DNA of 6,492 nucleotides from Actinomycetes bacterium (GCA_022600255.1 JAHZKU010000262.1:1-6492), one strand, 5' to 3'. Shown: positions 1 through 5,197, counted from the stretch's first letter. The notes: a model not told the origin generated them from the sequence alone. Made by a program: numbers and translations.

Positions 1-591
1 ACAGACCCCGCGACGGCGGTCGACTTCATTGTCGAAAACCAATTGGCGCTCCACCTGTGGAACATCGCCATCCACATCGTGTTCGGGATCGTCCTAGTTC
101 CCCTCGTCCTAGCGATCGGGGACCGCCTGCGCACAGCGCACTCACCCCTGGCGCGTATCTCGTCGGTGTTCGGGCTTATCTGGGCTGGCGTGATCATTGC
201 CACCGGGATGATCCTCAACATCGGCTACACCACCGTGAGCGATCTGCAGGGAACGGATCCCGAGATGGCTTCGAGTGTCTGGGCCAGCCTCGACGCGGTC
301 ACCAATGGCCTCGGGGGCGGTAACGAGGTGCTGGGTGGCATCTGGGTCCTGGGGATCAGCGTCGTCGCGCTGCGCGAGCGGCTCTTCGCACGCTGGGTCA
401 ACTACCTCGGCGCCATCATGGGGGTCAGCGCGCTGCTGACGATCGTCCCGGCCCTGGAGGACGCGGGCGCTGTATTCGGCCTCGGCCTGATCGTCTGGTT
501 CGTCGCCGTGGGGATCACCCTGATCAAGAATGACGCCACGCCGTCCCGATACCCAGACCACCAAGGCCTCGCCGCCTCTGGCGGTGCGTGA
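1..591 (+). CDS. Multi-pass membrane protein, DUF4386-like (5' partial)
   Basis: The frame is open from the first base of the window to a TGA at 589-591, so the gene starts upstream; a TTG at 43 is in frame but lies inside the open frame and is unlikely to be the start. The 196 visible residues contain about five hydrophobic segments (roughly 19-40, 53-74, 109-124, 133-150 and 157-175) and a short hydrophilic tail. The order of features resembles the DUF4386 family: an Asp/Thr/Ala-rich loop, then helices, a Gly-rich GGGNE-type turn (105-109) leading into a helix, and a YLG segment (135-137) followed by another helix. That family normally has one more N-terminal helix, which would lie in the missing part. 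No enzymatic function is known for it. I am confident that this is a real integral membrane protein gene, less so of the family. Confidence 0.75.
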   Translation, partial: TDPATAVDFIVENQLALHLWNIAIHIVFGIVLVPLVLAIGDRLRTAHSPLARISSVFGLIWAGVIIATGMILNIGYTTVSDLQGTDPEMASSVWASLDAVTNGLGGGNEVLGGIWVLGISVVALRERLFARWVNYLGAIMGVSALLTIVPALEDAGAVFGLGLIVWFVAVGITLIKNDATPSRYPDHQGLAASGGA

Positions 592-765
592 GTACCTGAC
601 ACCATGAATGGATCGGGCATCATGACCACGGTCTTGGCGCGGGCGGAGGAAGGGACCCCCCGTGTGTGCGGAGAAGACTGGTCCAGGACTCTCCGATCTG
701 GGCCTTTCGAATACGAGAGTTCAACTCCGCCTTCGTAAGCCCTCTTTCTGGAGCCGACCTGGTCG

Positions 766-795
766 CAGTTGTCGGTGTTCCACCAACAGTTGTCG
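766..795. repeat. 9-bp direct repeat spaced 21 bp
   Basis: CAGTTGTCG occurs at 766-774 and exactly again at 787-795, a 21-bp period or about two helical turns. Between the copies lies a small hairpin, GGTG-TTC-CACC (774-784). The 11-bp inverted repeat at 797-824 begins one base after the second copy. Two same-face sites beside a palindrome could be a regulator binding site. On the minus strand the repeat would encode Asp-Asn-Cys twice in the frame that continues past the candidate peptide at 807-962. The repeat is seen directly; any function is inference. Confidence 0.5.
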
Positions 796-796
796 A

Positions 797-824
797 TTGA
801 CCCGCTCTACTCGGAGCGGGTCAA
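797..824. repeat. Perfect 11-bp inverted repeat (hairpin)
   Basis: TTGACCCGCTC (797-807) and its exact complement GAGCGGGTCAA (814-824) flank a six-base loop TACTCG (808-813). This is the strongest short hairpin in the window. Neither side is followed by a T-run, so a classical intrinsic terminator is not shown, although actinobacterial terminators often lack one. Read on minus, the TAG stop of the candidate peptide (807-809) falls at the stem-loop junction, the position expected for a terminator ending that gene. Alternatives are an operator palindrome or a structured RNA. Confidence 0.65.
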
Positions 825-962
825 CGGCCCAACCCAGGGCATGCCTTGGTCGGACTCCGCGGCCTGGGCTCCCGTGATTCCCATCCCAAGTGTCGTGATT
901 GCAGCCAACGCGATCACTGCGAGGGCGGCTGGTTTGGCTCCGGAGGCCTTTCTTGTTCCCAC
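807..962 (-). CDS. Candidate small secreted peptide or gene remnant
   Basis: From a GTG (complement of 960-962) to a TAG (complement of 807-809) the frame encodes 51 residues laid out like a Sec signal peptide. There is a basic n-region (Arg4, Lys5, Lys10), a hydrophobic core from about residue 11 to 29 (PAALAVIALAAITTLGMGI), and a small-residue c-region ending AQA before AE, a plausible signal peptidase I site near residue 34. Only about 17 residues (SDQGMPW...) would remain after cleavage. There is no clear ribosome binding site, and the frame is open upstream with a translation that does not look like protein. Downstream of the TAG the same frame stays open and encodes a Cys/Trp-containing stretch with Asp-Asn-Cys twice, so a secreted-protein gene broken by a nonsense change is also possible. 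I do not recognise the protein. A chance hydrophobic stretch remains a real possibility. Confidence 0.25.
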   Translation of the reverse strand: MGTRKASGAKPAALAVIALAAITTLGMGITGAQAAESDQGMPWVGPLTRSE

Positions 963-1031
963 GATCTCGGCATGCCCGCTAACAGGGGCGATCAAACAAC
1001 AGTCTGTCCCCGCAAAGTTGTGGGCAATGAT

Positions 1032-1100
1032 GCGGGAATTCGCTAGCCACCGACGCGGTGGTTCGAGCCATGGCCCGCACGGGCCCTTCGCTCTAGCGGG
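1032..1100. repeat. Cluster of short hairpins
   Basis: Several complementary pairs are packed into about 70 bases. GCGGG (1032-1036) can pair with CCCGC (1074-1078), enclosing CCACC-GACGC-GGTGG (1047-1061). Competing with the outer pair is GGCCC-GCAC-GGGCC (1072-1085). The palindrome CGCTCTAGCG (1090-1099) follows. Together these could be a structured leader, a small RNA or a termination region. Short G+C-rich complementarity is common by chance in this base composition, and I recognise no known RNA family. It is not a tRNA: no T-arm or acceptor stem fits. Confidence 0.3.
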
Positions 1101-1285
1101 GCCTGAACATGGCTGCCTAGACCTGCGGATCGAGTGGAGCCACGCAGACCTGCAGCAGTCGCGACGGGTGCAGGCCAGGTTCCTCGGCTTCTCAAACGAC
1201 ACCGGAGTACAACTGTGCGATTCTGGCCGTGGGTGGGGCCTCGCCGACCAGAGTGACTGTATCGAGTGAATCAATTGCCGTCAGT

Positions 1286-1290
1286 AAGGA
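1286..1290 (+). promoter_or_regulatory. Ribosome binding site deciding the amidotransferase start
   Basis: AAGGA lies seven bases before the ATG at 1298. It selects that ATG over in-frame codons further upstream, and the choice places Cys at residue 2, as the enzyme mechanism requires. Confidence 0.8.
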
Positions 1291-1297
1291 GTGTGTC

Positions 1298-2197
1298 ATG
1301 TGTCGACTGTTCGGATTTAACGCTGGGGGAGAAGACATCCACGCGGAGTACTGGTTGGTGGATGCTCCGGACAGCATGCGGGTGGAGGGTGAACGGAATC
1401 CTGATGGCACCGGGATCGGCTGGTTCTCCTCGGACAATGATCCACACATGGATAAGCAGCCAATGTCTGCGGCCAAGGACGCCGAGTTCGCCCGAGAGGC
1501 GCGCAAGGTGGACACCAGCCTGTTGGTGTCACATGTGCGAATGACCCTCCTGCCGCACAAGAGAATGACGGGCCTAGGCGAGGATCACCTGGCTGTGGAT
1601 ACTCATCCGTTTCTGATCAAGGATCGGCTCGTTGCCCACAACGGCGGATTCGGCGACTTGGCCAAGGTAGAGGAGCACCTGGGCGATTACATGCAATACG
1701 TGCAAGGTCACACGGACTCCGAACGGTACGCGGCGCTGATCGCCATGGAAACCGACAAGGCGGACGGTGATGTCGGTGCGGGCCTCGCGGCGGCCGCAAA
1801 CTGGTTGTCGCAGAACGTCCCCATGTACTCGTTGAACTGCATCGTGATCGCAGACGGGCAGCTATGGGCACTGCGGTATCCGGATCAACGCTCGCTGCAT
1901 GTGGCAACCCGAGTCCTTCAACCAGCCAGTGGTGATGAGACAAGTGATCAGCCAAAGGCGTCCTGGGAGGGTAAGTCGGCGCTGGCCCACCATCGGTTGT
2001 CAGCTGACCAGCCAGCAACAACCGTGCTGGTGGCCAGCGAGCGGATCGACGACCAGGATGATTGGCGGTTGCTCGCCAGCGGGGAGCTGCTACACGTTGA
2101 CAAGGACCTGCAGGTCTCAAGCACCCCGGCGGTATCGCAGCCGCCCAAGCACCTGCACCTGCCCGACGAAGCCGATCCGAACGACGACACGAACTGA
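1298..2197 (+). CDS. Class II glutamine amidotransferase (YafJ-like, Ntn hydrolase)
   Basis: This 299-residue protein begins MCRLFGF; removal of Met1 would expose Cys2 as the N-terminal nucleophile that releases ammonia from glutamine, the mark of class II (GATase type 2) enzymes. Other family motifs follow in order: NPDGTGIGW (34-42), SHVR (78-81, Arg81 expected to bind the glutamine carboxylate), THPF (102-105), AHNGGF (113-118, oxyanion-hole Asn/Gly) and HTDSER (138-143). The C-terminal part (about 244-272, VASER...DDW...GELLHVD) matches the layout of actinobacterial stand-alone members. No synthase or acceptor domain is fused, so the acceptor substrate is unknown. EgtC, which acts in ergothioneine synthesis, is a related fold, but no other ergothioneine gene is nearby. 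The last 20 residues are hydrophilic and acidic. The gene stands alone, converging with the channel gene. Family confidence is high; the biological role is open. Confidence 0.93.
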   Translation: MCRLFGFNAGGEDIHAEYWLVDAPDSMRVEGERNPDGTGIGWFSSDNDPHMDKQPMSAAKDAEFAREARKVDTSLLVSHVRMTLLPHKRMTGLGEDHLAVDTHPFLIKDRLVAHNGGFGDLAKVEEHLGDYMQYVQGHTDSERYAALIAMETDKADGDVGAGLAAAANWLSQNVPMYSLNCIVIADGQLWALRYPDQRSLHVATRVLQPASGDETSDQPKASWEGKSALAHHRLSADQPATTVLVASERIDDQDDWRLLASGELLHVDKDLQVSSTPAVSQPPKHLHLPDEADPNDDTN

Positions 2198-2303
2198 ATT
2201 TGCGCACGCTCACGAAGCACCACAGAGCGTCCCAACCGGCTGTCCTTGGCCTCGTCTTTCGGATGCCTCCCACGCATCGGTTTGGTCGCTGGGGCTTGGC
2301 CGG

Positions 2304-2924
2304 CTACGGTTGCTCTGGCCGGGCGGTCGGTGTCGGTGCGGCCGACGTGTCCGGGTCTGGCGGGCCTTCGGTCTCAGCGGGCGACTCAACCGCCAACTCC
2401 TTGATCACCCGATCAGTCTTGCGAGAGACCATGCTGATCGCTGCTGCAAGTAAGCCGACCCCAAGCACCATCTGAATGGTGACCACAGCTCGACTTAGAT
2501 CATCAAGAGGACGGATGTCTCCGAAACCAACGGTGGACAGCACGGCGATAGTGAAGTAGATCGCCGACACATCCGTGAACGGTTCGCTAAAGCTGGCGGG
2601 GTTGATGGACTCCAGCACCCGATACAGCCACGAAAATGATAGAACAAAGAACACCACCAACACGATTAGCAGAATCATGCCCGCAAAAGTCAGGTGCCTG
2701 CGCTGCCGGACTCGGCGTAGGAGCGCCCCAACAATGATGAGGTAGATCACCAGAAACGCGATACACAGGGCGATCATCGACGGCAGGTGGACGTCTACTG
2801 GCTCCGGGGCGTATCCATACAGCAGGATCATTCCGGCGCAAATAACCAGGGCAGCGGCTAAGTCCCGAGTAATCCGCCACCCAGGGTTGGGCTGCTTGGT
2901 CTGATTGGATTTGGGGATGCTCAC
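2304..2924 (-). CDS. Two-pore-helix type potassium channel (Ion_trans_2)
   Basis: The 206-residue protein carries an unmistakable K+ selectivity filter, TVGFGD (131-136), in the context YFTIAVLSTVGFGDI. Four hydrophobic helices are visible (about 22-38, 49-68, 80-100 and 144-166), with the pore helix and filter between the third and fourth. This matches the Ion_trans_2 pore with two extra N-terminal helices. There is no voltage-sensor Arg ladder and no RCK/TrkA-N nucleotide-binding domain. The C-terminus (about 178-206) is a short acidic, Pro-rich tail, probably cytoplasmic and disordered. Such channels are expected to form tetramers and pass K+ across the inner membrane, setting potential or osmotic balance. 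The start is a GTG (complement of 2922-2924), the first usable start after the upstream in-frame stop. No ribosome binding site precedes it, so translation may be leaderless. The gene diverges from the ABM/membrane gene and converges with the amidotransferase. Confidence 0.92.
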   Translation of the reverse strand: MSIPKSNQTKQPNPGWRITRDLAAALVICAGMILLYGYAPEPVDVHLPSMIALCIAFLVIYLIIVGALLRRVRQRRHLTFAGMILLIVLVVFFVLSFSWLYRVLESINPASFSEPFTDVSAIYFTIAVLSTVGFGDIRPLDDLSRAVVTIQMVLGVGLLAAAISMVSRKTDRVIKELAVESPAETEGPPDPDTSAAPTPTARPEQP

Positions 2925-2930
2925 ACCACG

Positions 2931-2936
2931 AGTATC
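2931..2936 (-). promoter_or_regulatory. Possible -10 element of the channel gene (leaderless)
   Basis: Read on minus, GATACT (complement of 2931-2936) lies six bases before the GTG start. A -10 hexamer there would put transcription initiation at or next to the start codon, a layout common for leaderless genes in actinobacteria, and it would explain the missing ribosome binding site. One arm of the 11-bp inverted repeat (2937-2947) directly abuts it, in the expected -35/-10 spacer. No good -35 is visible. This is inference. Confidence 0.25.
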
Positions 2937-3008
2937 GGTGACTGAGCGCTTGCTGCGGGAGAGACGCGGCCAAGGGCCATCAGAATCTCTCGATATGGCT
3001 CAGTCACC
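2937..3008. repeat. Nested inverted repeat in the divergent promoter region
   Basis: GGTGACTGAGC (2937-2947) is matched exactly by its complement GCTCAGTCACC (2998-3008), an 11-bp perfect inverted repeat around a 50-base centre. Nested inside it are GAGAGA (2959-2964) with TCTCTC (2986-2991), and GGCC (2968-2971) with GGCC (2975-2978). The three pairs are almost concentric (centres near 2973-2975), so the whole 72 bases could fold into one interrupted hairpin. The outer arms are about 61 bp centre to centre, close to six helical turns, which would also suit a dimeric regulator holding a DNA loop. It lies between the divergent channel and ABM genes. No flanking target duplication is visible, so a small mobile element is not supported. 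A near copy (GCTGAGTCAAC, 9 of 11) lies at 3750-3760. Confidence 0.6.
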
Positions 3009-3100
3009 AAGTTTGTCCGACTTACCCGCATCGATTCTGGCTGAGCGCGCGTCGCATGGCGCCCTGCCCAAGAATGGACGCAGAACTCAGCGAGCAAGTA

Positions 3101-3106
3101 GGGAGG
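3101..3106 (+). promoter_or_regulatory. Ribosome binding site deciding the ABM protein start
   Basis: GGGAGG sits five bases before the ATG at 3112. It supports that start over in-frame upstream codons (for example near 2905), whose extra N-terminus would be Arg/Ser-rich, would run through the inverted repeat region and would overlap the channel gene start. Confidence 0.75.
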
Positions 3107-3111
3107 CCGTT

Positions 3112-3750
3112 ATGCCAGCAGTTGCATTCGTGTCCACGAGGTGGGTGGATCCGGAGTGGGAACCTGACTACGTGGCTCGAAGCGCCGAACTCGAAGGCGT
3201 GCTCGCCGATGTTCCAGGATACGTGTCGGCCGAGGTGTTACCCGCCGAGCCGGGCTCCCAGGACTTCTGGACCCACATCATCCGGTTCGAGGACAAGGAA
3301 TCCTCACAAGCGTGGGCCCACTCGCCAGAACTTGCCGAGTTCCTTCGAGACATCGATGGCTACACCCACGACTCCGAAACCTCGGCCGTACGCACCGGGA
3401 AGGCTGACTGGTTGAACTTTGGCTTCAGCAGCAAGCCTGGCCCCGGCGCGCCGGTCAAATGGAAGCAGATCCTCGCCGGGGTCACGGTGCTTTACCCCAC
3501 GGTGGTGTTGGCTCACGAAGCCCTCGGTGCACTCGTGACACTGCCGTTTGCGGCGTCCACCCTCGTCACCAATGCGATTGCCATGAGTTTTGTGATGACA
3601 CTCGGCTTGCCGACGTTGTCTAAGCTCCTTGGTTTCTGGCTACTGCCCAAGGCGCCCCTGCCACTCCAGATCACGGTGGGTGTTTCAGTAGGACTGCTCT
3701 TGGCGTTGCTAGTGATGCTGTTGATTTTCGGTGCCCTGTTTCAGGGTTAG
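3112..3750 (+). CDS. ABM-domain protein with C-terminal membrane region (COG3224-like)
   Basis: This 212-residue protein has two parts. Residues 1 to about 105 resemble the antibiotic biosynthesis monooxygenase (ABM, dimeric alpha/beta barrel) fold: a beta strand (AVAFVSTRWV), a helix (about 16-33), a strand at VPGYVSAEVLP, then FWTHIIRFEDKESSQAW and SPELAEFLRDID, the typical order of strand and 'sequence walks off' helix. Residues from about 117 on are membrane-embedded, with helices near 118-137, 147-165 and 186-210 and the WKQILAGVTVLYP signature that joins the two parts in COG3224-type proteins. No catalytic function has been settled for this group, and the ABM fold is also used for binding or heme handling, so 'monooxygenase' should not be read as proven activity. 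It diverges from the channel gene and is followed 60 bp later by the DUF456 gene on the same strand. Confidence 0.85.
   Translation: MPAVAFVSTRWVDPEWEPDYVARSAELEGVLADVPGYVSAEVLPAEPGSQDFWTHIIRFEDKESSQAWAHSPELAEFLRDIDGYTHDSETSAVRTGKADWLNFGFSSKPGPGAPVKWKQILAGVTVLYPTVVLAHEALGALVTLPFAASTLVTNAIAMSFVMTLGLPTLSKLLGFWLLPKAPLPLQITVGVSVGLLLALLVMLLIFGALFQG
3734..3746 (+). terminator. Weak hairpin at the end of the ABM gene
   Basis: CCCTG (3734-3738) and CAGGG (3742-3746) form a five-bp stem around a TTT loop, immediately before the TAG stop. It has no T-tract and lies inside the coding sequence. It may only slow transcription, and read-through into the DUF456 gene is plausible. Confidence 0.2.
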
Positions 3751-3810
3751 CTGAGTCAACGGCTCCAGGGGGAGTGGCCGCAAACCTAGCAGATAGCCCA
3801 TGATTGCGGG

Positions 3811-4275
3811 ATGGGCCTAGAAATCCTGGCCGGTCTGGCGATTCTGTTGGGTATCGCGGGCACGGTTGTGCCGCTGTTACCGGGCGTGGCCTTAGTGGGC
3901 GCTGTGGTGGGGGTGTGGGCTTACGGAAACGGGGCCTGGTGGTTGCTCGTCCTAGCCGTGTTGCTCACCGTCGCGGCCCTAGTCGCCAAATACGCACTCC
4001 CCGCTCAGGCGGTCCGTGACGAGGCATCCACGGTGGCGCTAGCGGTGGGCGCCGTGCTGGCGATCGTGGGGTTCTTTGTGATTCCAGTGGTTGGTTTTGT
4101 GGTGGGGTTCGTTGGTGGTGTCTTCTTGACTGAGGTGGTGCGCCTGCGTGACCTACCCACCGCCTGGTCGGCGACTTGGACCACCCTGAAATCCGTCGGA
4201 TTGGCGATGCTGATTGAGTTCGGTGCGGCGGCCCTGATGGCCGTCGCTTGGTTCGGTGCGGTGCTCTTAGCCTGA
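3811..4275 (+). CDS. DUF456 family membrane protein
   Basis: The 154-residue, almost wholly hydrophobic protein matches the DUF456 pattern. An N-terminal helix leads into GTVVPLLPG (17-25), then a helix with WAYGNGAWW (36-44), a KYALP segment (60-64), the Gly-rich double hairpin GFFVIPVVGFVVGFVGG (87-103) followed by LTE and RLRD, and a final helix starting near LIEFGAA (134-140). The family is usually about 150-170 residues, so this copy looks complete. Its role is unknown; it is an inner-membrane protein. No strong ribosome binding site precedes the ATG at 3811. A CATGAT hexamer six bases upstream (3799-3804) could be a -10 for leaderless transcription, but this is weak. An ATG at 3800 opens a different frame of only six codons (stop TAG at 3818-3820). 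The gene is probably linked to the ABM gene before it and perhaps to the stress protein gene after it. Confidence 0.88.
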   Translation: MGLEILAGLAILLGIAGTVVPLLPGVALVGAVVGVWAYGNGAWWLLVLAVLLTVAALVAKYALPAQAVRDEASTVALAVGAVLAIVGFFVIPVVGFVVGFVGGVFLTEVVRLRDLPTAWSATWTTLKSVGLAMLIEFGAAALMAVAWFGAVLLA

Positions 4276-4349
4276 TCTGATAGGCGGGAATCCCGGCCTC
4301 GGCAGCCTCGACGCGATCGTGCCAAGTCTGGGGCGCGGCGCGTAGGATT

Positions 4350-4390
4350 GCTGCCCTGGCAGCGCTACAGGGTAGCTGGAGGCGCGCTAC
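4350..4390. repeat. Palindrome and repeated GCGCTAC before the stress protein gene
   Basis: Within the 136-bp gap before the universal stress protein gene there is a palindrome GCTGCC-CT-GGCAGC (4350-4363). Overlapping its end, GCGCTAC (4362-4368) recurs at 4384-4390, exactly 22 bp on, with the inverse GTAGC (4372-4376) between. GCTAC and GTAGC also form a small hairpin around AGG. Two same-face copies plus an inverse copy just ahead of a stress gene suggest a regulator site. The rest of the gap holds only a weak CGGG-AAT-CCCG hairpin (4285-4295) after the DUF456 stop. Confidence 0.35.
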
Positions 4391-4411
4391 CGAGTGTGAG
4401 AAACTTAAGGT

Positions 4412-5185
4412 ATGGCTTCGACTTTGGTATTTGCCGATGATTCCTCGCCAAGCGCCGATGTGGCCTGGTTGTGGATCAACCAGCAGGACTGGCGCGATTG
4501 GCGCATCGAAGTGGTGGCCGCTCATAAGGGGCAAGCGCCGGAATCCTTCGAATTTACCGAATGGCAACCGGCCAAACCGCGCAAGCTCCTCAGTGCAGCA
4601 GATGCAGTCGAGATCACCCACCTCGAGACTCGCTGTGATCCCCGCATCGGCTTACGCTCCGCTGCGGACCGAGATCTGCTGGTGGTCGGTGCCCGCGGCC
4701 GCGGACTGCTCAAGTCGCTCCATCTGGGCAGTACTGCCGAATCGCTGATGCAAGACCCGCCCACACCGCTAGTCATCGCGCGGCACGGCGCAACGGTGCA
4801 GAACGTCGTGATTGCCACTGATGGATCGGCAGACTCTTGGGCCGCCATCAAAGCGTTCGCCTCCCTGCCCCTGAGCGCACAGGCGGAGGTGGTTGTGGTG
4901 GTAGTGAGCGAAACGGGAATCTCACCGGAATCCTTAATCGACGAGGTGAGCGAGTTCTTGACTGGCAAGGTGAAGTCGCTGCGAGGCGAGATCATCGTGC
5001 CCGACACCCTCTCGCTGTTCTATCACCCGCGTGACTCGATCATCGAGTGCGTCAAACAAACATCAGCAGACCTACTGGTTCTTGGCACCAGAGGTTTGTC
5101 ACGCACGCAAGAGTTTGGGGCTGGTTCGATCGCCAGTTCGCTAGCCAGCCATGCCGGCGCTTCGGTGCTGATGGCCAAGGCATAA
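4412..5185 (+). CDS. Tandem-domain universal stress protein (UspA family)
   Basis: The 257 residues hold two Usp domains. Domain 1 (about 1-125) opens with the strand TLVFADDS (4-11, Asp10 at the nucleotide-binding position) and ends with the ATP motif G-2x-G-9x-G-S (Gly93, Gly96, Gly106, Ser107). Domain 2 (about 129-257) opens with VVIATDGS (132-139, Asp137) and ends with the same motif (Gly225, Gly228, Gly238, Ser239), then the closing strand SVLMAKA. Both domains therefore keep the ATP-binding signature. Domain 1 is shorter than usual in its middle, since the stretch between the first and last strands (about 40-70) looks reduced. The protein is cytoplasmic, and such tandem Usps often respond to starvation, hypoxia or envelope stress. 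The ATG at 4412 is fixed by the first beta strand. The only Shine-Dalgarno-like bases (AAGG, 4407-4410) end one base before it, too close to work normally. Repeats in the upstream gap may be regulatory. Confidence 0.93.
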   Translation: MASTLVFADDSSPSADVAWLWINQQDWRDWRIEVVAAHKGQAPESFEFTEWQPAKPRKLLSAADAVEITHLETRCDPRIGLRSAADRDLLVVGARGRGLLKSLHLGSTAESLMQDPPTPLVIARHGATVQNVVIATDGSADSWAAIKAFASLPLSAQAEVVVVVVSETGISPESLIDEVSEFLTGKVKSLRGEIIVPDTLSLFYHPRDSIIECVKQTSADLLVLGTRGLSRTQEFGAGSIASSLASHAGASVLMAKA

Positions 5186-5197
5186 TTCGCATCGGCG

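Larger units (their letters stand above)
592..1297. other. Gene-poor region of about 700 bp
   Basis: No frame on either strand here encodes a protein I recognise. The longer open frames (for example 769-1269 on plus) give Ser/Arg/Pro/Cys-rich translations typical of non-coding frames in G+C-rich DNA. What can be seen is structure: possible alternative pairings near 669-722, a 9-bp direct repeat at 766-795, an exact 11-bp hairpin at 797-824, a possible short secreted peptide on minus at 807-962, a hairpin cluster at 1032-1100, and an 8-bp direct repeat (AGACCTGC at 1119-1126 and 1146-1153). The last 100 bases must carry the promoter of the amidotransferase gene unless it is transcribed from further upstream; I see no clear -35/-10 pair. 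Confidence 0.6.

Noticed and set aside
686..735. tRNA-like stretch containing GTTCAACTCC
   Set aside because: The bases around the T-loop-like motif do not form a five-bp T-stem and no acceptor stem can be found on either strand.
604..738. ATG-started 44-codon frame on plus just after the first gene
   Set aside because: The composition is passable, but there is no ribosome binding site, no homologue I recognise and no conserved context.
662..877. GTG-started 71-codon frame with a good GGAGGAAGGG sequence seven bases upstream
   Set aside because: The purine-rich stretch is suggestive, but the product is an Arg/Ser/Cys/Pro-rich string with no third-position G+C bias and no known family.
769..1269. 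Plus-strand open frame of 166 codons in the gene-poor region
   Set aside because: The translation is Ser/Arg/Gly/Pro-rich with no recognisable domain or hydrophobic pattern, no ribosome binding site precedes it, and stop-free frames of this length are expected in G+C-rich DNA.
1298..2197. EgtC (ergothioneine pathway amidohydrolase) assignment for the amidotransferase
   Set aside because: The protein shares the Ntn fold, but no egtA, egtB or egtD neighbour is present and the C-terminal layout fits the stand-alone YafJ-like group better.
2262..2278. GATGC/GCATC hairpin between the convergent amidotransferase and channel genes
   Set aside because: The stem is only five bp with a seven-base loop, flanking bases do not extend it, and no T-run follows; too weak to call a terminator.
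2937..3008. Miniature transposable element bounded by the 11-bp inverted repeats
   Set aside because: No target-site duplication is visible (flanks TATC and AAGT differ) and no similar element occurs elsewhere in the window.
2905..3111. N-terminal extension of the ABM protein to a start near 2905
   Set aside because: The extension would overlap the channel start codon and run through the inverted repeat, and it lacks a ribosome binding site, whereas ATG 3112 has GGGAGG five bases upstream and begins with the expected beta strand.
3965..4621. Long minus-strand frame (218 codons) across the DUF456 and stress protein genes
   Set aside because: It is the antisense of two well-supported genes and its translation is Arg/Pro/His-rich without domains.
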